From the NCBI GenBank assembly GCA_018062105.1, contig JAGOSV010000002.1:16658-80657 (forward strand): DNA of 64,000 bases, in the 5' to 3' direction. This document shows positions 16,477 to 26,194 of this stretch, one piece after another. A program made the translations under genes and the position numbers. Position 1 is the stretch's first letter; every line of letters begins with the position of its first letter. The notes under the pieces are model-generated. The model was not told the origin of the DNA, did no database searches, and saw nothing but the letters and a program-made list of their open reading frames with translations. The stretch is from Sterolibacterium sp. GTDB lineage: Bacteria > Pseudomonadota > Gammaproteobacteria > Burkholderiales > Rhodocyclaceae.

Positions 16477-18342
16477 TTACTGTGCCGCGCGGCAGCGAGT
16501 AACGATGCCCTCGGCATCCAGCCCCAGTTGCGCCAACAGCACACCGCTGTCGCCATGATCGACAAACCGGTCTGGCAGCCCGAGCCGCACGACGGGAACC
16601 GCGATCCCGGCCTGTTCCAGAAAACGCGCCACTTCGCTGCCGGCACCGCCAATCACGGAATTTTCTTCCAGCGTCACGAACAGGCCGTGATCCTGCGCCA
16701 ATTCACGCAACAACTCACCATCGAGCGGCTTGACGAAGCGCATGTTGGCCACCGTCGCATCCAGGACTTCCGCTGCTTCGAGTGCCGGCGTCAGCAGACT
16801 GCCAAAGGCCAGCAAGGCAACGCGCGCACGGCTGCCGGCCGGCTGGCCGCTACGCCGGCGAACTTCTCCCTTGCCCACGGGCAAGCACACCAAAGAGGCA
16901 TCCACCGGCAATCCCGGCCCGCTGCCACGCGGGTAACGGACGGCACTCGGCCCCTCGTGATGAAAGGCTGTCGTCAACATCTGGCGACATTCATTTTCAT
17001 CGCTAGGCGTCATCACCAGCAGGTTGGGGATGCAGGCCAGATACGACAGATCGAAGGCACCATTGTGAGTCGCCCCATCCGCACCCACCAGCCCGCCACG
17101 GTCAATGGCAAAGACCACCGGCAGATTCTGCAAGGCGACATCGTGGATCAGCTGGTCATAGGCACGCTGCAGGAAGGTCGAATAAATCGCCACCACCGGG
17201 CGCATGCCCCCACAGGCCAGGCCGGCGGCAAAGGTCACGGCATGCTGCTCGGCGATGCCAACATCGAAATAACGGTCAGAATACTGGCGGGCAAACGCGC
17301 CCAGCCCGGAGCCTTCACACATCGCCGGCGTAATGCCCATCAGGCGCTCGTCCTGCGCCGCCATGTCGCACAGCCATTGGCCGAAAATCTGGGTGTAGCT
17401 GGCCTTGCCCGCCTTGCCGGGAACGATGCCCCCCGTACTGTCGAATTTCGACACCCCGTGATACAGCACCGGATCGGCCTCGGCCAGCTTGTAGCCTTGT
17501 CCCTTGCGGGTGACGATGTGCAGGAACTGCGGGCCGTTCAGGGCACGCAGGTTGTGCAGGGTCGGGATGAGCGAATCGAGATCATGGCCGTCGATCGGAC
17601 CGATGTAGTTGAAGCCGAATTCCTCGAACAAGGTGCCCGGCACGACCATGCCCTTGAGGTGCTCCTCAGCGCGACGTGCCAGCTCGAGCACCGAAGGCGC
17701 GATGGAGAGCACTTTTTCTCCGGCCTTGCGGGCGGCATTGAAGGTATGCCCGGACAGCAGGCGCGCCAGGTATTTGTTCAACGCCCCTACCGGCGGCGAG
17801 ATGGACATGTCGTTGTCGTTGAGGATGACGAGCAGGTTGGCATCGATCACGCCGGCATTGTTCAGCGCCTCGAACGCCTGCCCGGCCGACATGGCGCCAT
17901 CGCCGATGACCGCCACGACGCGCCGTTCCTCGCCCTTGTTGCGTGCTGCCACCGCCATGCCCAGTGCGGCAGAGATGGAGGTCGAGGAATGTCCGACGCC
18001 AAAAGTGTCGTACTCGCTTTCGCTGCGCTTGGGAAAGCCAGACAGCCCATCCTGCATGCGTAGCCGTGCCATGCCGGCACGCCGCCCGGTCAGAACTTTG
18101 TGGGCATAGGTCTGATGCCCGACATCCCAGACGATACGGTCTTCCGGTGTATTGAAAACATGGTGCAGCGCAATGGTCAGCTCGATGGTGCCCAGATTGG
18201 AGGACAGGTGCCCGCCGGTTTTCGATACCGACTCGATCAGGAAAGATCGTAATTCCTGCGCCAGTTGCGGCAATTTTTCGCGTTCCAGCCGGCGCAGGTC
18301 GGCCGGCTGATTGACCGTATCGAGGAGAGGATAACTGGACAT
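16477..18342 (-). CDS. dxs: 1-deoxy-D-xylulose-5-phosphate synthase
   Basis: 621 aa, full-length DXS, the thiamine-diphosphate enzyme that condenses pyruvate and glyceraldehyde 3-phosphate in the MEP isoprenoid pathway. Visible motifs: [12 protein letters not shown], the ThDP motif [33 protein letters not shown] and the catalytic [13 protein letters not shown]. It sits 61 nt downstream of ispA in an isoprenoid gene cluster. Confidence 0.98.
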   Translation of the reverse strand: MSSYPLLDTVNQPADLRRLEREKLPQLAQELRSFLIESVSKTGGHLSSNLGTIELTIALHHVFNTPEDRIVWDVGHQTYAHKVLTGRRAGMARLRMQDGLSGFPKRSESEYDTFGVGHSSTSISAALGMAVAARNKGEERRVVAVIGDGAMSAGQAFEALNNAGVIDANLLVILNDNDMSISPPVGALNKYLARLLSGHTFNAARKAGEKVLSIAPSVLELARRAEEHLKGMVVPGTLFEEFGFNYIGPIDGHDLDSLIPTLHNLRALNGPQFLHIVTRKGQGYKLAEADPVLYHGVSKFDSTGGIVPGKAGKASYTQIFGQWLCDMAAQDERLMGITPAMCEGSGLGAFARQYSDRYFDVGIAEQHAVTFAAGLACGGMRPVVAIYSTFLQRAYDQLIHDVALQNLPVVFAIDRGGLVGADGATHNGAFDLSYLACIPNLLVMTPSDENECRQMLTTAFHHEGPSAVRYPRGSGPGLPVDASLVCLPVGKGEVRRRSGQPAGSRARVALLAFGSLLTPALEAAEVLDATVANMRFVKPLDGELLRELAQDHGLFVTLEENSVIGGAGSEVARFLEQAGIAVPVVRLGLPDRFVDHGDSGVLLAQLGLDAEGIVTRCRAAQ

Positions 18343-18403
18343 GAAAGTACAAAACCGTCGCGCAGTTGCGCCGTTACAGAAAATGGATTGATCGTCGATG
18401 CCG

Positions 18404-19354
18404 TCAGAACTTGCGCTCGACGATGAAACGGGTGAGTTGCGTCAGCCGCAATGCCGCCGGGCCAAAGGGGGCCAGAGCTGCCTGTGCTTCAGTCTGCAAG
18501 GCCAGTGCCTTGGCACGCGCCTGGCCATGCCCCAGCAGGCTGACATAGGTAGGTTTGTTTTGCGCGGCATCCTTGCCAGCCGTTTTGCCGAGAGTGGCCG
18601 TGTCCATCTCATGATCGAGAATGTCATCGACCACCTGAAACAGCAGCCCGACCACTCGCGCATAATGGTCCAGCTGCACCCGTGCCTCTTCGGGTAGCCC
18701 CTCGCCACACGCCGCGCCCAGCAGGATGGCCGCACGAATCAGCGCCCCGGTCTTGTGAATGTGCATGGACTCCAGTTCGGCAAGCGACAGGGACTGGCCA
18801 ACCGCCGCCAGATCGATGGCCTGTCCACCCGCCATGCCACGCGAACCGGCTGCCTGGGCCAGCAACCGTACCAGCGCCAGCTGCCGCCGGGCAGCATGAT
18901 CCCCCGTCGTCAGAGACTCTTCGGACAATGCCTGAAAAGCCAGTGACTGCAGGGCATCCCCGACCAGCAAGGCCGTTGCTTCATCGAAGGCAACGTGACA
19001 GGTCGGCTTGCCACGACGCAGCACATCATCATCCATGCAGGGCAGATCATCATGCACCAGCGAATAAACATGGATGAGCTCAACGGCCGCCGCCGCCCGA
19101 TCCAGCTGCTCCGGCAAGGCATGTCCCAGGGCTCCGGCAGCATGACACAGCAGCGGCCGGATACGCTTGCCGCCTCCCAGCGCCACATAACGCATGGCCT
19201 GATGCAGCCGCCCGGGTAACAAGGCCTCATCCGGCAAAAGCTGTGCCAACACGCGCTCGCTGCGCTGCTGCACCTGCTCCATCCAGTCCGGGAAATCCGT
19301 CATGTCCAGCGGTACCATCATGGGGTTCGCAGTTGTTCCGTCAGGCACGGACAT
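18404..19354 (-). CDS. ispA: polyprenyl (farnesyl) diphosphate synthase IspA
   Basis: About 316 aa, trans-prenyltransferase making farnesyl diphosphate. The first Asp-rich motif is [17 protein letters not shown] and the second is [11 protein letters not shown]. The start is uncertain: ATG 19354 lies just after the xseB stop. MVPLDMTDF and [11 protein letters not shown] (17 codons further) are possible and closer to the normal family N-terminus. It is part of xseB-ispA-dxs, a common proteobacterial order. Confidence 0.95.
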   Translation of the reverse strand: MSVPDGTTANPMMVPLDMTDFPDWMEQVQQRSERVLAQLLPDEALLPGRLHQAMRYVALGGGKRIRPLLCHAAGALGHALPEQLDRAAAAVELIHVYSLVHDDLPCMDDDVLRRGKPTCHVAFDEATALLVGDALQSLAFQALSEESLTTGDHAARRQLALVRLLAQAAGSRGMAGGQAIDLAAVGQSLSLAELESMHIHKTGALIRAAILLGAACGEGLPEEARVQLDHYARVVGLLFQVVDDILDHEMDTATLGKTAGKDAAQNKPTYVSLLGHGQARAKALALQTEAQAALAPFGPAALRLTQLTRFIVERKF

Positions 19355-19358
19355 GGGC

Positions 19359-19631
19359 TCAGAACTCTTCATCATCAAACAATGACTCCACAGCCCCATC
19401 GGCAGGCCCTGGTACGGCGCGCAGCGTATCCTTTTCCAGTACCTGCAGTTTCTGCTCGGCAGCCGTCAGTGCCTGCTGGCAAAACTTCAGCAGGCTCGTC
19501 CCGCGCTCGTAGCTGGCCAGCGACTCTTCCAGCGAGGTTTTACCTTCCTCCATCGTCCGCACGATGGTTTCCAGTTCTGCCAAAGCCTCTTCAAAGGAGG
19601 CCGGCGCGGCGCGGCGTGCGGATTTAACCAT
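19359..19631 (-). CDS. xseB: exodeoxyribonuclease VII small subunit
   Basis: 90 aa. It has the XseB helical-hairpin pattern SFEEALAELETIVRTMEEG ... LEESLASYERG ... LLKFCQQALTAAEQK. It forms exonuclease VII with XseA (not in this window). It leads the ispA-dxs cluster. Confidence 0.95.
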   Translation of the reverse strand: MVKSARRAAPASFEEALAELETIVRTMEEGKTSLEESLASYERGTSLLKFCQQALTAAEQKLQVLEKDTLRAVPGPADGAVESLFDDEEF

Positions 19632-19734
19632 GAGAAATAGCCGGCGCGACGCATCGCGCCAGAAGGTAAGCCTTTAGAGGAAAAAAGGGAAAGAGGGAAA
19701 AGATGGGAAAAATAACAAATTCCATGCCTTGCGG

Positions 19735-21378
19735 TCAAATCGGCCTGCAGTGCCCATCCTCCAGCTTGAAGATGCGGTCGGCACAGGAAAAGTAGGCATC
19801 ATCATGGGTGATGACGATGACGGCCTTGCCGCGTGACTTCAGCTCGGGCAGCAGCTCGGTGTAGAACACCCGCTTGAATACCGGGTCCTGGTCGGCCGCC
19901 CATTCGTCGAACAGGTAGATCGGCCGGTCTTCCAGATAGGCCGAAACCAGTGCCAGTCGCTTGCGCTGGCCGGTCGACAGGTTGAGCGTGGTGTAACGCC
20001 CGTCGACCACCCGCACCTTGTGCGCCATGCCCAACACTTCAAGATAGTGCTGCACCCGGGCATCCAGCGTGCCACCATCGGCATCCAGCACTTGCTCGAA
20101 GAGATGAAAATCGGCAAAAACCGCCGAGAAGTTCTGCCGGTAGGTGTCGATGTTGTCGGCCGTAATCTCACGGCCATCAAGCAGGATACGCCCTTCATCG
20201 GGCTGATAGAGCCCCAGGATCAGCATGGCCAGCGTGGTCTTGCCGCTGCCGTTGCCGCCAACGATGTAGAGAATCTCTCCGGCGTTGATGGTCAGGTCGA
20301 GCGGGCCGAGGACGAATTGCCGGTCTTCATCGCTGCCAGGATAGTGATGGCGAATGTCTTGCAGCGTCAGCTGCCATGCACCGCCTGCCAGGGGGGCAGC
20401 AGAGGCAGCAGCAGCGGAAGTAACGGGAACAGGCAAACCCGGCACCGCACCATCCGGCGTACCCAGCTCCTGATCGAGCTGCCGGATGCGGCCAAAAGCG
20501 ATGCCGGCCTGGCTGACGACCGGCAAGGCAAAGACCAGCTCGGCTACCGGACGCACCAGATAAAGCAGGGTGAAGATGGTGGTGGCCACCACTTCCGGCG
20601 CTTGCGGCAGAGCCTGCGGCACGAGGAACAGCAAGGTACCGATCAGGACGAAGAACATGATGGCGCCAACATTGACCGCCATGTTGTAGCCGGTCATGGC
20701 GTGGGTGTAGGAGGTCCGGAATGCACGGGCTTCGTGGGCGATGATGCGCTCAACAAACTGCTGCCCCCGCCCGGCATTGAGCTGCAATTCCTTGCTGCCT
20801 TCGATCAGGTGATGAAAGTGTCCGTACAGGGCTTCCATTTTGGCTCGTACCTCGATCAGGTGACGGCGCGGAATACGCTCCACCGCGAAAAAGGCCAACA
20901 GCCCGAGCACCAGGAAAACGATCAGCAGCAGCAAGGCCAGCGGAGATAGCCAGGCCAGGTAGGCAAAGCAGGCCAGGATGATGATGGCGTTGCCAAAAGC
21001 AATCGGCAGCCAGATGAAGGCTTCGGTGAAGCTGTCGATGTCCTTGGTCAGCAGCACCAGAATGCCCGGCTTGCCCAGCGCCTGCAGGCGCTTTTGCGAG
21101 GTCGTCAGAATCTTGCGTCCCAGCTCGATGCGCATCTGGTAAATGGCCGCCTGGGTCAGGTGCAACAACGAAATTTCCGTGCCGCACTTGGTCAATAGAT
21201 GCAGGGTGGCGATTGCGAAAAATGCCCAGGCCAACGTACCCGATGGAGTTTCCGCCGCAATACCCTGGCTGATGACGGCAATCAGCGCCGCACCACTCAC
21301 CCCGGCCACCAGACCGCTCAGGGTCGCCAGCAACACTAGCTTCCAGGACTGCCGGTACAGGTAAGCAAGCAGGGTCAT
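19735..21378 (-). CDS. cyclic-peptide-type ABC exporter (SyrD/YojI family)
   Basis: 547 aa, an ABC half-transporter with about six N-terminal membrane helices and a C-terminal ATPase. Walker A is GGNGSGKTT. The signature is LNLSTGQRKRLAL, where an STGQ core replaces the usual LSGGQ. Walker B is IYLFDEWAADQDP and the switch is VITHDD. The signature variant and overall layout match the cyclic peptide transporter group (SyrD, PvdE, YojI). No peptide synthetase is nearby, so its substrate is unknown. A 100-residue Ala/Gly-rich linker lies before the ATPase. Confidence 0.85.
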   Translation of the reverse strand: MTLLAYLYRQSWKLVLLATLSGLVAGVSGAALIAVISQGIAAETPSGTLAWAFFAIATLHLLTKCGTEISLLHLTQAAIYQMRIELGRKILTTSQKRLQALGKPGILVLLTKDIDSFTEAFIWLPIAFGNAIIILACFAYLAWLSPLALLLLIVFLVLGLLAFFAVERIPRRHLIEVRAKMEALYGHFHHLIEGSKELQLNAGRGQQFVERIIAHEARAFRTSYTHAMTGYNMAVNVGAIMFFVLIGTLLFLVPQALPQAPEVVATTIFTLLYLVRPVAELVFALPVVSQAGIAFGRIRQLDQELGTPDGAVPGLPVPVTSAAAASAAPLAGGAWQLTLQDIRHHYPGSDEDRQFVLGPLDLTINAGEILYIVGGNGSGKTTLAMLILGLYQPDEGRILLDGREITADNIDTYRQNFSAVFADFHLFEQVLDADGGTLDARVQHYLEVLGMAHKVRVVDGRYTTLNLSTGQRKRLALVSAYLEDRPIYLFDEWAADQDPVFKRVFYTELLPELKSRGKAVIVITHDDAYFSCADRIFKLEDGHCRPI

Positions 21379-21508
21379 GATCTCACCCCAGGTGTCCTGG
21401 CCTGCGATCCCGCCAGCCTACGCAAATACGGGCGAATGCGACCGACGATATGCCGTGAGCCTTGCTGCACGGCCAGTTCCAACTTTTCAGCCAGGATCAG
21501 TGTCAGGA

Positions 21509-22312
21509 TCAACAACGTAGAGGTTCGCTCAGGTGCGGGGCCAGGCTCTGCAGCAGCAGGGCAAATACCTTGGGATTGCCCGCCACTAAATTGCCACTGG
21601 CAAGATAACCCTGTTCTCCCGTGGCATCCCCGACCAGCCCGCCAGCCTCGGTAATCAGCAAGGCACCCGCCGCCATGTCCCAGGGACTCAGGCCGAATTC
21701 CCAGAAACCGTCCAGTCGCCCGGTGGCGACGTAAGCCAGATCCAGCGAGGCTGCACCGGGGCGGCGCATACCAGCCGTCTTTTGCGCCAGCTCGCGGAAG
21801 ATGGCCAGGTAGGCATCGATATGCTCAAAACTGCGGTAAGGAAAGCCCGTACCGATGAGCGATTCCTCCAGTCTGGTGCGCTTCGAGACGCGGATGCGCT
21901 TTTCGTTGAGAAATGCGCCACCGCCCTTGCTGGCCGTGAATAGCTCATTGCGGCTCGTGTCATAAACCACGGCATGGCTGAGCACGCCCCTGTGTGCCAG
22001 GGCAATCGACACCGCATATTGCGGAAAGCCGTGAATGAAATTGGTCGTACCATCGAGCGGATCGATGATCCACTGATATTCCGCCTGGCTGTCGCCGGAG
22101 GTACCCGACTCCTCTGCTAGAATCGAATGCTCCGGGTAAGCCTCGCGCAAAATGTCGATGATGGCCTCTTCAGCAAGCCGGTCGACCTCAGTGACAAAAT
22201 CTGCCTGCTGCTTTACGCTGACCTTGATCTGTTCGATATCAAGGCTGGCGCGATTGATGATCTGTCCGGCACGACGTGCGGCCTTGACGGCAGTGATGAG
22301 CATGGGATGCAT
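21509..22312 (-). CDS. suhB: inositol-1-monophosphatase SuhB
   Basis: 267 aa. Metal motifs [17 protein letters not shown] and [16 protein letters not shown] are all present. The enzyme dephosphorylates inositol phosphates, and E. coli SuhB also binds the ribosomal RNA antitermination complex. The MHPML start matches the family. It is divergent from trmJ, as often seen in proteobacteria. Confidence 0.95.
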   Translation of the reverse strand: MHPMLITAVKAARRAGQIINRASLDIEQIKVSVKQQADFVTEVDRLAEEAIIDILREAYPEHSILAEESGTSGDSQAEYQWIIDPLDGTTNFIHGFPQYAVSIALAHRGVLSHAVVYDTSRNELFTASKGGGAFLNEKRIRVSKRTRLEESLIGTGFPYRSFEHIDAYLAIFRELAQKTAGMRRPGAASLDLAYVATGRLDGFWEFGLSPWDMAAGALLITEAGGLVGDATGEQGYLASGNLVAGNPKVFALLLQSLAPHLSEPLRC

Positions 22313-22399
22313 GATTGATTTCTATCCAAATGACAACTGAAGCCTCAAGCCTCAAGACCTGAGCCCTAAGCCTGCGCCATCGAAAGCGCGAATTCTAGT

Positions 22400-23173
22400 A
22401 TGAACAGCCCCTCATCGCTTGCCCGCATCCGGGTAATTCTTTCCCGTCCCAGTCATCCCGGTAATATCGGCGCCACAGCACGCGCCATGAAAACCATGGG
22501 GCTGTCGCAGCTCGTCCTGATCTGCCCCAAACGCTTCCCAGACGAAGAGGCCACGGCACGCGCTTCCGGTGCCAGCGACCTTCTACAGCAGGCCAGGGTG
22601 TGCGCCACCCTCGATGAAGCCCTGAACGGAACGACTCTGGTAGCCGGCATGACGGCCCGCAGACGCGACCTGGCAGCGCCCTTCCTGTGGGCTCGTGATG
22701 GTGCGGATACTCTTATCCAGGGAACACGGGGCGGCCACCAAGAAGTCGCCCTGCTGTTTGGCAATGAAACCGCCGGTCTGACCAATGACGAACTGAGCCG
22801 CTGCCATCTCGGCATCATGATCCACACCAACCCGGAATACTCCTCCCTCAACCTGGCCGCTGCCGTGCAACTAATGAGCTACGAGCTACGCCTGGCCGCA
22901 GTGCGCCCCGAACCACAACCCCCTTCCGGACAGGATTTCCTACCGGCCACCAGCGAGGAAATCGAGGGGCTACACAGCCATCTCGAACAGGTCGCCCTGG
23001 CCACCGGATTCCTCGATCCCCATCAGCCCAAGCGGCTCATGGCGCGACTACGCCGCCTCTTTGCCCGCACCCGTCTCGAACATGACGAAGTCAGCATCCT
23101 GCGCGGCTTCCTGTCCGCCATCGAACGACCCAAAAAACGCCGCACGTCGCCCCTTCACACGCCCCCATATTGA
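22400..23173 (+). CDS. trmJ: tRNA (cytidine/uridine-2'-O)-methyltransferase TrmJ
   Basis: 257 aa SPOUT methyltransferase acting on position 32 of tRNAs. N-terminal HPGNIGATARAMKTMG and C-terminal knot motifs ALLFGNETAGLTNDEL and NPEYSSLNLAAAVQ are visible. The extra C-terminal helix region is typical of TrmJ. It is divergent from suhB. Confidence 0.95.
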   Translation: MNSPSSLARIRVILSRPSHPGNIGATARAMKTMGLSQLVLICPKRFPDEEATARASGASDLLQQARVCATLDEALNGTTLVAGMTARRRDLAAPFLWARDGADTLIQGTRGGHQEVALLFGNETAGLTNDELSRCHLGIMIHTNPEYSSLNLAAAVQLMSYELRLAAVRPEPQPPSGQDFLPATSEEIEGLHSHLEQVALATGFLDPHQPKRLMARLRRLFARTRLEHDEVSILRGFLSAIERPKKRRTSPLHTPPY

Positions 23174-23243
23174 AGTCGATGGGGGAATCAAGGATAATTT
23201 CCTGCCTGTTTTCACCCTTCGTTTCCTTTGCCCAACATCCCCC

Positions 23244-23852
23244 ATGAAGCTGCTCGGTTCACTCACCAGCCCCTATGTCCGCAAGGTGCGCATCGTCCTT
23301 GCTGAAAAGAAGATCGAATACGAATTCCTGCTGGAATCTCCATGGGTCGAAAACAGTATCGTGACGAAGCACAACCCGCTAGGCAAGGTTCCTGTCCTGT
23401 TGCTCGACGATGACAGCACGCTCTACGACTCGCGCGTCATCGCCGAATATCTGGACCGCATCTCCCCCAACAAGCGGCTGATTCCGGCCGATGGCCGCGA
23501 GCACATTCTCGTCAAGCGCTGGGAAGCCCTGGCCGACGGTATCGGCGATGCCGCTGCTGCCGCCCTGCTCGAATCACGTCGCCCGGAAGGGGAGCGTAGC
23601 CCCTCCTGGATCCAGCGACAACGCGACAAGATGATCGCTGGCTTGCAAGCCATGTCGCAAGAGCTGGCCGAAAACGAATGGTGCCAGGGCAGCAACCTGA
23701 CACTGGCGGATATCGCCGTGGGCAGCGCCCTGGGCTATGTCACATTCCGCCATCCAGATATCAACTGGCAGAACACACACGAAAACCTCGCCCACCTGTA
23801 CAACCGGCTGATGCAACGCCATTCGTTCCAGGAAAGCATCCCCAGGGATTAA
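23244..23852 (+). CDS. glutathione S-transferase family protein
   Basis: 202 aa. Thioredoxin-like N-domain (MKLLGSLTSPYVRKVRIVLAE) with the DSRVIAEYLD glutathione-binding motif, then an all-helical C-domain ending with NLTLADIAVGSAL. The family includes SspA and bacterial detoxifying GSTs; the exact substrate is unknown. The start at ATG 23244 is set by the family N-terminus; the open frame extends upstream into trmJ. Confidence 0.9.
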   Translation: MKLLGSLTSPYVRKVRIVLAEKKIEYEFLLESPWVENSIVTKHNPLGKVPVLLLDDDSTLYDSRVIAEYLDRISPNKRLIPADGREHILVKRWEALADGIGDAAAAALLESRRPEGERSPSWIQRQRDKMIAGLQAMSQELAENEWCQGSNLTLADIAVGSALGYVTFRHPDINWQNTHENLAHLYNRLMQRHSFQESIPRD

Positions 23853-23939
23853 CGCCGCGCGGCGCGGCTCTGCACTGCACCGCTGCCACGGCAACCCACC
23901 TCCCTTCAACCCGGCAGCACTTCTCGAGTCCCCTACAGC

Positions 23940-24695
23940 ATGCTGGCAATCATCGGTGGCAGTGGTCTGTCACAACTCTCCAACCTCGATGTCTCCCATC
24001 AAAAGGTTGCACGCACCCCCTACGGGGATCCTTCCGGCGCACTGACCTTCGGCCGTATCGGCCGTCAGGAAGTGGTCTTTCTTGCCCGTCACGGCTTTGG
24101 TCACACCATCCCGCCCCACCGGGTCAATTACCGGGCCAACATCTGGGCACTGGCGGAAATCGCCAAAGCCACCCATATCGTCTCCGTCGCTTCCGTCGGC
24201 GGCATCCGTGCTGACCTCTCCCCCGGCTCGCTAGTCATCCCCCATCAACTGATCGACTACACCTCAGGACGGATTTCTTCCTTCTATGATGGCCAGGACG
24301 CCCCCATCGTTCATATCGACTTCACCCAGCCCTATGACGAAGCCTTGCGCCAACTGCTGCTGACAGCGGCCACACGCGCCGGAGTGCAGGTCGGTGATGG
24401 CGCAGTCTATGCCGTCTCCCAGGGCCCGCGCCTCGAAACCGCAGCCGAAATCAATCGCCACGAGCGCGACGGTGCTGATGTGGTCGGCATGACCGGCATG
24501 CCCGAAGCCGTGCTAGCACGCGAAGCCGGGCTCCCCTATGCTGCCATCGCCGTCGTTGCCAACTGGGCCGCCGGGCGCATGGACAGCGCCCAGACCATCG
24601 CTTTTAAGCCACTAGAAAGTGTATTAACCACCGCCATGGTCAATGTGCGCAGCCTGATCGTCCACCTGTGCGAATCCGGCAACTGTCCCATCTAA
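23940..24695 (+). CDS. mtiP: S-methyl-5'-thioinosine phosphorylase (MTAP family)
   Basis: 251-aa nucleoside phosphorylase. IIGGSGL, RHGFGHTIPPHRVNYRANIW and the MTGMPEAVLAREAGL core are visible. Where adenosine-specific MTAP enzymes carry an Asp (TDYDCW), this protein has VANWAAG, as in Pseudomonas PA3004, which cleaves methylthioinosine. It salvages the by-product of polyamine synthesis after deamination. Specificity is inferred from that motif. Confidence 0.88.
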   Translation: MLAIIGGSGLSQLSNLDVSHQKVARTPYGDPSGALTFGRIGRQEVVFLARHGFGHTIPPHRVNYRANIWALAEIAKATHIVSVASVGGIRADLSPGSLVIPHQLIDYTSGRISSFYDGQDAPIVHIDFTQPYDEALRQLLLTAATRAGVQVGDGAVYAVSQGPRLETAAEINRHERDGADVVGMTGMPEAVLAREAGLPYAAIAVVANWAAGRMDSAQTIAFKPLESVLTTAMVNVRSLIVHLCESGNCPI

Positions 24696-24720
24696 GCCAC
24701 ATCACATCTGAAACCCCGTT

Positions 24721-24795
24721 CTCCTCGTAGCACAATGGATAGTGCACATGCCTCCTAAGCGTGGGATACAGGTTCGATTCCTGTCGAGGGGACCA
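24721..24795 (+). tRNA. tRNA-Arg (anticodon CCT)
   Basis: A complete cloverleaf can be drawn. The acceptor ctcctcg pairs with cgagggg (one U-G pair). The D stem is gcac/gtgc and the anticodon stem catgc/gcgtg, with loop CTCCTAA giving anticodon CCT. The T stem acagg/cctgt holds loop TTCGATT. The CCA end is encoded (24793-24795). It sits downstream of mtiP. I saw no integrase next to it. Confidence 0.95.
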
Positions 24796-24877
24796 ACATT
24801 CCCAGATTTTCTTACCTTCCGGGGTCATTGCCATCGGTAACCCTCCGTATCACGTCATCACGAGTAGCGCGTGGTGG

Positions 24878-25384
24878 TCAGCGACGATGCCCCGAGGTTC
24901 CCTGACTGCCACCATTTCCTGATGGCGTTTCGAGCAACTCGGCCAGCTCACGCGACACCGGCAACAACTCCTCGATCAAGCCAAGCAGGAAATCCTGATA
25001 ATGCTGGGCGGCCAATGATGTCAGATACAGGTGGCCACGCTTGTTCTGGCTGACCCAGCCACGCTGGATCAGGGCGTTCACCTTGCGCCGCACGGTTTCG
25101 CGCGGGATACCCGTGGCATCGCTGATCGACAGGGCATTGCAGGGGCGCAGAACCTGCTGGCGCTCGCTGGCATCATCGAGGCGGCTGGCAAATGTCTCGC
25201 TGGTACGGCTCGCTTCATAATATTGCCCCATGTTGCGCGTGCCAATTTCGCCAATCACGATATTGAGCAGGATGTCTCCCTCGAATTCCTTGTAGATGCA
25301 GCGCAGATAAGGCACCGTGAACCGGGACAGCAAAAAGCTCGCCCGGTAAAAATTCTTCTCATAAACTTTAGGATCGATTGCCAT
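24878..25384 (-). CDS. winged-helix transcriptional regulator
   Basis: About 168 aa. A helix-turn-helix is visible near residues 88-125 (LSISDATGIPRETVRRKVNA), followed by a wing (GWVSQNKRGHLYLT). The long helical N-terminus lacks an obvious ligand domain I can name. ATG 25384 follows a GTG. It is divergent from the Rossmann protein gene. Lying near the bzd-like cluster it could regulate it, but it is not a BzdR-type protein (no shikimate-kinase-like domain), and no operator was identified. Confidence 0.7.
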   Translation of the reverse strand: MAIDPKVYEKNFYRASFLLSRFTVPYLRCIYKEFEGDILLNIVIGEIGTRNMGQYYEASRTSETFASRLDDASERQQVLRPCNALSISDATGIPRETVRRKVNALIQRGWVSQNKRGHLYLTSLAAQHYQDFLLGLIEELLPVSRELAELLETPSGNGGSQGTSGHRR

Positions 25385-25446
25385 CACCCACCCGCTGCCT
25401 CGTTATCTGACCTGTTATCCACCCCGACATCCCACCCGCCATATCC

Positions 25447-26160
25447 ATGTCCTCATCCGCTACATCCACCACACCTGCCACTTTAACCGATTCGACCACC
25501 GCCCCACCGCGCCGCACGGCTCTGCTGCTCGGAGCAAGCGGCCTGGTTGGGGGACAGTTGCTTGATCTCCTGCTGGAAGCGCCCGATTTTACGGACATCC
25601 TGGCTCCGACGCGCAGCCCGCTTGCCCGGCAACACGGCAAACTGCACACCCGGCTACTCGACCCTGAAGCACCTGAGCGCTGTTTGCTGCCCGCCATCGA
25701 CGACGTGTTCTGCTGTCTGGGCACCACCCTCAAGGCCGCTGGCTCCAAAGCCGCCTTCCGCCACATCGATCATGACCTGGTTCTGGCCCTGGCTCGCCAG
25801 GCACAGGCCGCCGGTGCCCGGCAGTTCCTGCTGGTCAGCTCGATCGGCGCAGACAGCCGTTCTCCTTTTTTCTACATGCGCACCAAAGGTGAGACCGAGG
25901 ATGCCCTGAAAACACTGGCCTACCCCTCGACCAGCGTCTTTCACCCGGCCTATCTGACGGGGCAACGTCGCCAGTCACGCCTATTGGAAGACCTCACCGG
26001 GCAGCTCATGCAACGCCTGGCCTGGCTCATGCCACCCGCTTATCGCCCCGTGGCCGCCCGGCAAGTCGCCCATGCCATGCTGACACAAGCCCGTCGCGCG
26101 CCACCAGGCTTTCACACCCTCCAGCCCATCCTGTTCGACCTGCAGCCATCATCACCATAA
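25447..26160 (+). CDS. NAD(P)-binding Rossmann-fold protein
   Basis: 237 aa. The N-terminal nucleotide loop is ALLLGASGLVGGQLLDLLL. LVSSIGADSRSPFFYMRTKG gives a short-chain-dehydrogenase-like Y-x3-K (YMRTK). It resembles the NmrA/HTATIP2 atypical SDR group seen widely in proteobacteria. The reaction is unknown. It is convergent with bzdY. Confidence 0.8.
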   Translation: MSSSATSTTPATLTDSTTAPPRRTALLLGASGLVGGQLLDLLLEAPDFTDILAPTRSPLARQHGKLHTRLLDPEAPERCLLPAIDDVFCCLGTTLKAAGSKAAFRHIDHDLVLALARQAQAAGARQFLLVSSIGADSRSPFFYMRTKGETEDALKTLAYPSTSVFHPAYLTGQRRQSRLLEDLTGQLMQRLAWLMPPAYRPVAARQVAHAMLTQARRAPPGFHTLQPILFDLQPSSP

Positions 26161-26194
26161 ACCCTGGCCCTGACTCCTGCTCTAACCCCGAGGC

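Noticed and set aside
16396-18063. 555-codon open frame antisense to dxs
   Set aside because: Follows dxs codon structure; dxs is unmistakable.
24796-24877. Genomic island attached to tRNA-Arg
   Set aside because: No integrase and no repeat of the tRNA 3' end seen downstream within the window.
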